This document shows, one piece after another, positions 35,526 through 41,958 of a stretch of DNA of 41,958 bases. Position numbers and translations under genes: made by a program. Below the pieces are notes generated by a model. It worked only from the letters and a program-made list of their open reading frames with translations. It did no database searches and was not told where the DNA came from. This stretch comes from Croceicoccus estronivorus (GTDB taxonomy: Bacteria; Pseudomonadota; Alphaproteobacteria; Sphingomonadales; Sphingomonadaceae): assembly GCF_001625325.1 (NCBI RefSeq), contig NZ_JRQQ01000017.1, positions 1 to 41,958 on the forward strand, read 5' to 3'. Positions within the stretch are counted from its first letter, which is position 1; each line of letters starts with the position of its first letter.

Positions 35526-35560
35526 CGGGCACAATTTTATTAAGAATGGCAACCGGTTAC

Positions 35561-35586
35561 CTTTGACTGTGACGCCGCAGTCAAGG
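35561..35586 (+). terminator. Possible terminator after the efflux operon
   Basis: CTTTGACTG (35561-35569) pairs with CAGTCAAGG (35578-35586), with one G-U pair, around an 8-nt loop. A short T-run follows only about 10 nt later (35595 onwards), so it is not a canonical intrinsic terminator. Position 36 bp after the emrB stop fits. Confidence 0.35.
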
Positions 35587-35706
35587 GGTTCGTCTGTTTT
35601 TAACACCACGTAAAATGCGTGTAATCGGCCAAAACGCCGGGATGAGACTGATAGAACCATTTCCGCCAATTCGGACCTGTATTCTGAATAGGTCTGGTTA
35701 GCGTGC

Positions 35707-35722
35707 CGATAACTTGTTATCG
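35707..35722. promoter_or_regulatory. 16-bp palindrome upstream of the autotransporter
   Basis: CGATAAC (35707-35713) and GTTATCG (35716-35722) are perfect 7-bp arms around TT. It lies 70 bp before the autotransporter start in a 267-bp AT-rich spacer and is operator-like. A weaker interrupted repeat (GACCT...AGGTC) lies at about 35675-35695. No regulator is adjacent. Confidence 0.4.
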
Positions 35723-35792
35723 CCCGGGAAAATGAGTCGCATAATCTGAGTCTGTTATTTCTCTTGTTTGCTGCGAATTTTGGGGGCTTGTC

Positions 35793-38700
35793 ATGAAAGT
35801 TGAACTGCGTTGCGCCGCGTCTGCGGCTGCACAAATGCCGGGTGTGCGTCGGCGCCGGATGCTGGTTTCCAGCACTGCCCTGGCGCTGCTTGCATCGGCT
35901 GGATATTTCTCTCCGCTGTCGGTTGCGCCTGCGCTTGCGGACTGCGTGACTACAACGGGCGGTAGCCCGGATACCATCGTTTGCAGCGGCAATGACGATG
36001 TCGATGGCGCCAGCCTCAACAGCAGTGACGGCACTGGTGTTACTGTCACGGTTCAGCCGAATTCTTCGTTGACCAATGGTTCCGGCGATAGCCTGGACGT
36101 GGGATTGGAAGGGAGCGGGTTTCTCGTTGTTTCCAATAGGACTTTTAATCTGAACATGCAGGATGCGGATTCAGGCATCACCGGCGGTGATGTTCAGGTT
36201 CATGTCCATGGTGAAGATTTCTTCTTGGGAACTACGGCCGTTAATGGCACGTGGAATATCGGCGGTACGATTCAAAGCTACAATGACGATGCGATTGTCG
36301 TCGATCTTCCGGGCGGAACGGGCAGTACCGGCATCACTATGAACATCTTGCCCACGGGTGAGGTGAGCGCGGCGGAAGACGCGATTACGATCAATCACAC
36401 AGGGGTCGGAGTTCTTAATTACACGTTGAATAACGACGGTACGATTTTCGCGACCAACGGTGATGGCGTGCGTGTCGATGTCAGCCTTCTTTCAGATAGC
36501 TCTGGCTCGGTAACGATCAACAACAATGGCGTGATGGGCAACGCCGTCAATCCGATTGGCGGCAATGCGATTGACATTAATTCCAATACGCCTCTGGGAA
36601 CCACGATCACAGTAACCAACGACCCTGATGGCAATCTGCTGCCGGGCGCGGGGACGATCTATTCGACCGATACGGCGATCGATATTTTCCAGGTCGCAGG
36701 ATCGACCTCTGTTACCAATGCCGAAGACGCTTCGATCACCTCGACCGGTGGCAAGGGTATTCAGGTTGTGACCGGCGGTGGCGCGACCATTACCAACAAT
36801 GGCGAAATTACTGCTGCCACCGGCGGCATCGACGTGGCTTCGCTTGGAAATTCGTCGGTAACCGGTTCTGGAGATGTGACCACCACGGACGGCACCGGTA
36901 TTTCCGTCTTGACTGGTTTCCCGATTGGAATCGGTTCGTTCGGCAGCGGTGCTGCTACGGTTGACGTGCGCGATGGCACGGTCACTTCCACCAATGGCTC
37001 GGGCATTGTCGCCGTTGCGGTTGGAACAGGCAACGCGACAGTCGATGCCGGCGAAGTCAATGCTGGCGCGGGCGGCATCTCGCTGCCCGGATCGTTCAGT
37101 GCGGTTACGTTCCCCGTTGGCGGTGGCGCGATTGCAATCACGAATGAAGGCGATGCCACGGTCAACGCGCATGGCAATATTTCGGTCGATGGGGGCACGT
37201 TCGGTGCTGCGGCAATCTCGCTGCAGGGCGGTGCCGATGTAAACCTCAACGGTGTTACGATCGACCCGCCGGCGATTGGCGCGGCGGCGATTGTGCTGGG
37301 TGGCACGTCCGATGCCAATATCACGACCGGTGCGGCTACTGTCGATGCGACCACAGTGGGCCTTCTGGGTGTTAACAATGGCACCGGCGACGTAAATATC
37401 GACGCCGAAGGGGCACTGATCGGTGACCTTACCCAGCCTCAGCTGGGCATTGGCGGTTACACCTCGGGCGGCGGTGACGTCGATATCGAGGCTGCTACCT
37501 CCACGGTCAACGCAGGTGCAGGCATCGGTGGTTATGCCAGTGCTGGCGGCAATGTCTGGATCGACAGCGGCACGGTCAATGCCAATGGTCTCGGTAATCT
37601 GAGCCTTGGCGTCATTGGCGTGGCGCAGGGCGGCGGCAGTGTCGACATCGACACGCATGGTGACACGACGGCGGCGGGCCTTGTCGGTGTCGGTGGTTAT
37701 GCCGACACGGCCGGTGATGTCGATATCGGGCTGGGCGCGAACACGGTTACGGCACTGAGCGGCCTTGGCGTTGTCGGCGTTGCGCAAGGCGGCGGCGATG
37801 TCGATATCGAAGGTGCGAATTCGACAGTGAACGCGGGCGCGGGCATTGCTGGTTACGCTGATACAGGTGGCAACGTCTGGATTGATAGCGGCACGGTTGA
37901 TGCCAGCGGTCTCGGCGGCCTGAGCCTCGGCGTCATCGGTGTGGCGCAGGGCGGTGGCAGTGTCGATATCGACACGCACGGCGACACGACGGCGACGGGC
38001 CTTGTCGGTGTCGGCGGCTTTGCCGACACGGGCGGCGATGTTGGTATCGATTTGCTCGGTAATACGGTCACTGCACTGAACGGCGCCGGTGTCGTAGGTG
38101 TCGCGCTTGATGGTGGCGACGTTGATATCGAAGGCGAAGGTTCAACCGTGAATGCCGCCATCGGCGTTGTCGGCGTCGCGACGGATGGCAATGCCTGGAT
38201 CGACAGTGGTACAGTCACTGCTACCGGTGCGGGTCCGCTCAGCGTTGGTGTTGTCGGAGTTGGCGTTGGTGGCCAGGTCGATATCGACACGCACGGCGAC
38301 ACAACGGCGACGGGCCTTGTCGGTGTTGGTGGCTTTGCTTCGGGCGATGTTGGCATCGACCTTCTGGGCAACACGGTTACCGCGCTCGACGGCGCAGGTG
38401 TTGTGGGCGTTTCCTTCGATGCTGGCAATGTCGACATCGAAGGCGAAGGCTCAACCGTGAATGCGGCGATTGGCATTGCAGGCGTCGCGACGGATGGAAA
38501 CGTCTGGATCGACAGCGGCACTGTCACGGCGGCAGGCGCTGGCCCGCTCAGCGTTGGCGTTACGGGCGTTGCGCTGAATGGCAGCGTGGATATCGACACG
38601 CATGGCGACACGACAGCTGAAGGGCTTGTCGGTGTTGGTGGCTTTGCCTCGGGCGATGTTGGCATCGACCTTCTGGGCAATACGGTTACCGCGCTCGACG

Positions 38701-41700
38701 GCGCAGGTGTTGTGGGCGTTTCCTTCGATGCCGGCGATGTCGACATCGAAGGTGAAGGCTCAACCGTGAATGCGGCAATTGGCGTTGCAGGCGTCGCGAC
38801 GGATGGAAACGTCTGGATCGACAGCGGCACTGTCACGGCGGTAGGCGCTGGCCCGCTCAGTGTTGGCGTTACGGGCGTTGCGCTGAACGGCAGCGTGGAT
38901 ATCGATACGCACGGCGACACGACGGCTGAAGGTCTCGCCGGTGTGTCTGCATTCGCTTCGGAAAATATCGGCATTGACCTGCTGGGTAATACCGTCACAG
39001 CGACAAACGGGTTCGGCCTGATGGCTGTGGCTGGCGAAGATATTACGATCGCGGGCGTGGACAGCACGATTAACTCGGATCTGACCGGGATTCTGGCGAC
39101 TTCGTTTGCTGGGGATATCGTTATCGACGCAGGCGATATTACGTCCGCGAATGGCTCCGGCATTCTGGCTGGCGCTTTGGGTGGAGATATCGATATCACC
39201 ACCTATGGTGATATCGCAGCCAACGGTATCGCGGGTATCGGCGCTTTCGCAGCTGGTGACATCGATATCATATTGGGTACGAGCACTGTGACCAATACGG
39301 CAGGGGTCGGTGTTAATGCACTGGCGCTTGGCGATGTGGTGGTTGCCGGTGCGGATAGCACGATCGGTTCGGAACTGACCGGGATTGTCGCCACTGGCAC
39401 CAATGTCGATGTAGATTCCGGCACGATCGTGTCCGCGAATGGCTCGGGCGTGATTGCAACTGCCTTCGGCGGCAATGCCTATGTCGATACGCATGGCAAG
39501 ATCACGGCCGACAATGGGATGTATGGCGCAGCTGCGACATCGTTCGGCGGTGATGCCATTGTCACGGTGAACGGGGATATCGACCCGCCGTTTATCGGCG
39601 CTTCTGCTGTGACGTTCGGGCCGGGTACTGCCTCGGTAACGAACAATGCCAACGTCGAAGCAGATTTCATTGGGCTGGCTGCTGCCAACTTCGGCGCTGG
39701 CGATGTGATTGTCACTAACAATGGAACAGTTGGCGCGGGGGTAAATCCCGCTCCGGTATTCGGTATCTCGACGCTTAACGCGGGACCGGGTGCAACCACG
39801 ATCACCAACAGCACCGGCGCGGAAATTCATGCGTTGGGTTCGGGCATTTCGGCCATTTCGTTCGATCCGGCCGGCCAGAACGACATCGATATCTACAACG
39901 ATGGGTTGGTGCAGGGCGATGGAGATCTGTTCGCCACGGTATGGACCTTCAGTGACGGATCACTGACGCTGCACAACGATGTGAACGGCGTCATCACGAA
40001 CAATCAGGTCGATCCGGAAGCCGGGGCCATCATATGGTCCTATGCGGAAGGAACGATCGGTATCGTCAATGACGGTTCGATGACCGGCAATGTCGCTCTG
40101 GTTGCCTTGGGCACGGATGTGAACGGTGCCAGCGTATTGTTCGACAACAATGCCGGTGCTGACTGGACCTTCGCCGGAGCTAACTACGTCTATGGCGATG
40201 GGGATATCCTGCTTGGCAATGCGGGTACGGTGAACGCCGTCACGACGTCGCTGACCACGTTCGAATCTGCCAACGGCAATGTCGCGATCGCCAACTCGGG
40301 TGAGATCAACACGAATGGCGATCATATGTTCGCGTTCGTCCATCCGAACGGCGTCAGCACTCTCGACAATACCGGCGAAGTGAATGTTGTCGGTACGCTG
40401 GCCTTCGACGGGCTCGGCGATTTCAACAACATAGGCCTGCTCAACACGGTTGACGGTGACACCGCCGAAATCGTTTCGACCACGGGTAACTTCAATGCGA
40501 TTGGGGCTAACAGCGTCTTCGCATTCGATGCTCAGTTGCAGTCGAATGGCCTTGCCGATGTGCTTGTCGTGGATGGTGATGTTACCGGCACAACCAATAT
40601 CCAGGTGAACGACATCACCGGGGCTGCTCCTGGCCAATTGATCGGCGCCAGCGACGGGATCGTGTTCGCGATGGTTGCTGGAAATACCAGCTCCGCCACA
40701 CCTGATTTCACGACGAACGGAGGCATCGACAAGGGGCTCTTCCGTTACGATGCTTATCTGCGTGACACCCCGGTCAACAATGCGGGGTACGATGAATGGG
40801 TCCTGGCCAGCACACCTGATCGTGAGGCGTTTGAATTCCCGGTCGCAGCATATGCTGCCCAGAACCTCTGGCATGTGTCGACGGGGACCTGGCTGGATCG
40901 GACTGCCGACCTGCGTTCGGCTTTCACCGGCAACGGTGACGGCACAGTTGCGGGCAATGTCACTCCAGGCTTGTGGGGCCGTGTCTACGGTGGCCAGATC
41001 AAGCGTGATATGAGCAACACGGCTGGAGCGCCGGCTGGGTTATCCGGTGGTGGAGTCTATTCCTACGAGGACAAGATCGACCAGGATTTCTACGGCTTCA
41101 CGATCGGTCTGGATTTCGGTTCGGAAAGTCGTTCGGCCAGTGGCAACGATCAGGCATGGCTGTTCGGGGTCATGGGCGGATATGCCAAGTCCGACCTCGA
41201 TTTCAGCGTTTCGAATACCGACATGGATTTCGAGCAGGGTTCCATCGGGGCTTATGTCACCCGTCTGGATGGTCCGTTCTTCGCTGATCTCGCCGTCAAG
41301 GTCGATTTCGGTTCGATCGATTACAAGTTCGACGACGGGATATTCGCGGGGAGCTTTGACACCGACTATACATCTGTCGGTGCGATCCTTGATACCGGCT
41401 ACAGGCTCCCGCTCGGTTCCAACATGTTCTTCGAGCCGAAGGCGACGTTGGCCTACGTCCACACCGATTTCGACAAGGCGACCTTGTTGGGTACTGGCGT
41501 GGGGCTTCACGATGGTGAGAGCTTCCGTGGCCGTCTGGGTGCCCGTCTGGGTGCTTCGATTGCGAGCGGTAACGGTAACGTGATAGAGCCGTACATCGAA
41601 GGCAGTGTCTGGGATGAGTTCGAAGGCAAGTACAAGGTTACGTTGTCGAGCGCAGGGAACAGCACTGTACTCGGGTATGAAGCGGACGACGCCTTTGGCG

Positions 41701-41958
41701 AAGTTGCAGCAGGCCTGAGCTTCTCGAACAAGAATAGTGGCCTCAGCTTCTTCCTGCGCGGTGCCACGCAGTTTGGGGATGAAGGTTACAGGGCCTATAT
41801 CGGGAATGCCGGACTGCGGTATCAGTTCGGCGCTGCCGAGCCGGCTCCGCCGCCGCCGCCTCCCCCGCCGCCCCCGCCTCCTCCTCCGCCGCCCCCGGCA
41901 CCAGAGGTGGTGTGCAACAAGGGCCCATACATCGTGTTCTTCGACTGGGATAAGTCGG
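35793..41958 (+). CDS. Giant autotransporter with C-terminal OmpA-like domain, truncated by window end
   Basis: One open frame from ATG 35793 to the right edge, at least 2055 codons with no stop. An extended signal (basic RRRR near 20, hydrophobic to ALADC near 50) is followed by a Gly/Asp/Asn/Thr-rich passenger of short beta-helix-like repeats (about 55-1700), including ~103-107-residue modules. A beta-barrel domain starts near LWGRVYGGQIKRD (residue about 1728) and ends near LRYQFG (about 2014). A Pro-rich linker with 17 consecutive Pro and then CNKGPYIVFFDWDKS follow. The last matches the start of an OmpA-like peptidoglycan-binding domain. The type V autotransporter class is clear. Adhesion or surface display is inferred. 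Confidence 0.9.
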   Translation, partial: MKVELRCAASAAAQMPGVRRRRMLVSSTALALLASAGYFSPLSVAPALADCVTTTGGSPDTIVCSGNDDVDGASLNSSDGTGVTVTVQPNSSLTNGSGDSLDVGLEGSGFLVVSNRTFNLNMQDADSGITGGDVQVHVHGEDFFLGTTAVNGTWNIGGTIQSYNDDAIVVDLPGGTGSTGITMNILPTGEVSAAEDAITINHTGVGVLNYTLNNDGTIFATNGDGVRVDVSLLSDSSGSVTINNNGVMGNAVNPIGGNAIDINSNTPLGTTITVTNDPDGNLLPGAGTIYSTDTAIDIFQVAGSTSVTNAEDASITSTGGKGIQVVTGGGATITNNGEITAATGGIDVASLGNSSVTGSGDVTTTDGTGISVLTGFPIGIGSFGSGAATVDVRDGTVTSTNGSGIVAVAVGTGNATVDAGEVNAGAGGISLPGSFSAVTFPVGGGAIAITNEGDATVNAHGNISVDGGTFGAAAISLQGGADVNLNGVTIDPPAIGAAAIVLGGTSDANITTGAATVDATTVGLLGVNNGTGDVNIDAEGALIGDLTQPQLGIGGYTSGGGDVDIEAATSTVNAGAGIGGYASAGGNVWIDSGTVNANGLGNLSLGVIGVAQGGGSVDIDTHGDTTAAGLVGVGGYADTAGDVDIGLGANTVTALSGLGVVGVAQGGGDVDIEGANSTVNAGAGIAGYADTGGNVWIDSGTVDASGLGGLSLGVIGVAQGGGSVDIDTHGDTTATGLVGVGGFADTGGDVGIDLLGNTVTALNGAGVVGVALDGGDVDIEGEGSTVNAAIGVVGVATDGNAWIDSGTVTATGAGPLSVGVVGVGVGGQVDIDTHGDTTATGLVGVGGFASGDVGIDLLGNTVTALDGAGVVGVSFDAGNVDIEGEGSTVNAAIGIAGVATDGNVWIDSGTVTAAGAGPLSVGVTGVALNGSVDIDTHGDTTAEGLVGVGGFASGDVGIDLLGNTVTALDGAGVVGVSFDAGDVDIEGEGSTVNAAIGVAGVATDGNVWIDSGTVTAVGAGPLSVGVTGVALNGSVDIDTHGDTTAEGLAGVSAFASENIGIDLLGNTVTATNGFGLMAVAGEDITIAGVDSTINSDLTGILATSFAGDIVIDAGDITSANGSGILAGALGGDIDITTYGDIAANGIAGIGAFAAGDIDIILGTSTVTNTAGVGVNALALGDVVVAGADSTIGSELTGIVATGTNVDVDSGTIVSANGSGVIATAFGGNAYVDTHGKITADNGMYGAAATSFGGDAIVTVNGDIDPPFIGASAVTFGPGTASVTNNANVEADFIGLAAANFGAGDVIVTNNGTVGAGVNPAPVFGISTLNAGPGATTITNSTGAEIHALGSGISAISFDPAGQNDIDIYNDGLVQGDGDLFATVWTFSDGSLTLHNDVNGVITNNQVDPEAGAIIWSYAEGTIGIVNDGSMTGNVALVALGTDVNGASVLFDNNAGADWTFAGANYVYGDGDILLGNAGTVNAVTTSLTTFESANGNVAIANSGEINTNGDHMFAFVHPNGVSTLDNTGEVNVVGTLAFDGLGDFNNIGLLNTVDGDTAEIVSTTGNFNAIGANSVFAFDAQLQSNGLADVLVVDGDVTGTTNIQVNDITGAAPGQLIGASDGIVFAMVAGNTSSATPDFTTNGGIDKGLFRYDAYLRDTPVNNAGYDEWVLASTPDREAFEFPVAAYAAQNLWHVSTGTWLDRTADLRSAFTGNGDGTVAGNVTPGLWGRVYGGQIKRDMSNTAGAPAGLSGGGVYSYEDKIDQDFYGFTIGLDFGSESRSASGNDQAWLFGVMGGYAKSDLDFSVSNTDMDFEQGSIGAYVTRLDGPFFADLAVKVDFGSIDYKFDDGIFAGSFDTDYTSVGAILDTGYRLPLGSNMFFEPKATLAYVHTDFDKATLLGTGVGLHDGESFRGRLGARLGASIASGNGNVIEPYIEGSVWDEFEGKYKVTLSSAGNSTVLGYEADDAFGEVAAGLSFSNKNSGLSFFLRGATQFGDEGYRAYIGNAGLRYQFGAAEPAPPPPPPPPPPPPPPPPPAPEVVCNKGPYIVFFDWDKS
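37641..39012 (+). repeat. Tandem in-frame repeats of 309-321 bp in the passenger domain
   Basis: Units anchored on VDIDTHGDTTA begin at 37641, 37962, 38277, 38586 and 38895, giving lengths of 321, 315, 309 and 309 bp and a fifth, diverging unit. All are whole codons (107, 105, 103, 103). A partial unit precedes them at about 37470. In a ~195-bp stretch I compared (38400-38595 versus 38709-38904) I counted 8 differences, so these two copies duplicated recently. Such repeats can change copy number by recombination. Confidence 0.85.
41841..41903 (+). repeat. Polyproline codon run between barrel and OmpA-like domain
   Basis: CCG/CCC/CCT codons encode PAP, then 17 consecutive prolines, then AP, between the end of the autotransporter barrel and the OmpA-like start CNKGPYIVFFDW. 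It is a low-complexity C-rich tract that acts as a periplasmic spacer and is prone to slippage. Confidence 0.85.

Noticed and set aside
37641-39012. CRISPR-like array
   Set aside because: The units are long (309-321 bp), in frame and coding. There is no short direct repeat with unique spacers and no cas gene.
36492-39830. Long minus-strand open frames (495, 449 and 356 codons) across the autotransporter
   Set aside because: They are shadows of the repetitive plus-strand gene. Their Thr/Pro/Ser- or Asp/Arg-rich repeats simply mirror the Gly/Asp/Thr repeats of the passenger domain.

Overview
The window reads as chromosomal DNA of a GC-rich alphaproteobacterium, most likely a sphingomonad (Sphingomonadales: Novosphingobium, Sphingobium or a relative). 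This is an inference from protein style: a long-plug TonB-dependent receptor, a TorF-type porin, a NodT/EmrA/EmrB efflux cassette and OmpA-like outer-membrane architecture. Genes are tightly packed, with many 1-17 nt overlaps. I see no rRNA, tRNA, CRISPR array, insertion sequence or phage gene.

Layout. (a) 1-2703: the tail of an unknown gene and a strong hairpin, then modABC on the plus strand behind a ModE-box-like operator, with a convergent short modE. (b) 2783-12497, minus strand: a complete urease cluster, transcribed ureD-A-B-C-E-F-G-hupE/ureJ, followed by a hybrid sensor kinase whose N-terminus is a transporter-like membrane domain, and a LuxR-type response regulator. (c) 12713-18356, plus strand: a TorF-like porin and urtABCDE, the high-affinity urea ABC importer. 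The divergent promoter region between (b) and (c) carries a perfect 18-bp inverted repeat. (d) 18495-23549: a flavin-dependent monooxygenase of the acyl-CoA dehydrogenase fold, a 558-bp spacer with two perfect palindromes, a short-chain dehydrogenase and a TonB-dependent receptor. (e) 23641-30599: recQ, a spermidine-synthase-like protein, a small unknown protein, an ABC-F ATPase and a secreted alpha/beta hydrolase-domain protein. (f) 30644-35525: a TetR repressor divergent from a three-gene NodT-EmrA-EmrB efflux pump, with two matching operator-like sites. (g) 35793 to the window end: one giant open frame (at least 2055 codons) for an autotransporter with near-identical ~103-residue passenger repeats, a beta-barrel, a polyproline linker and the start of an OmpA-like domain.

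How it works together. Regions (b) and (c) form one self-contained urea module: porin across the outer membrane, UrtABCDE across the inner membrane, urease with its nickel chaperones in the cytoplasm, a HupE/UreJ permease for nickel, and a dedicated two-component system. The most unusual elements are the transporter-Cys cluster-kinase-receiver fusion, the 18-bp inverted repeat that may be its regulator's operator, the Mop-less ModE/ModC pair, and the autotransporter-OmpA hybrid.
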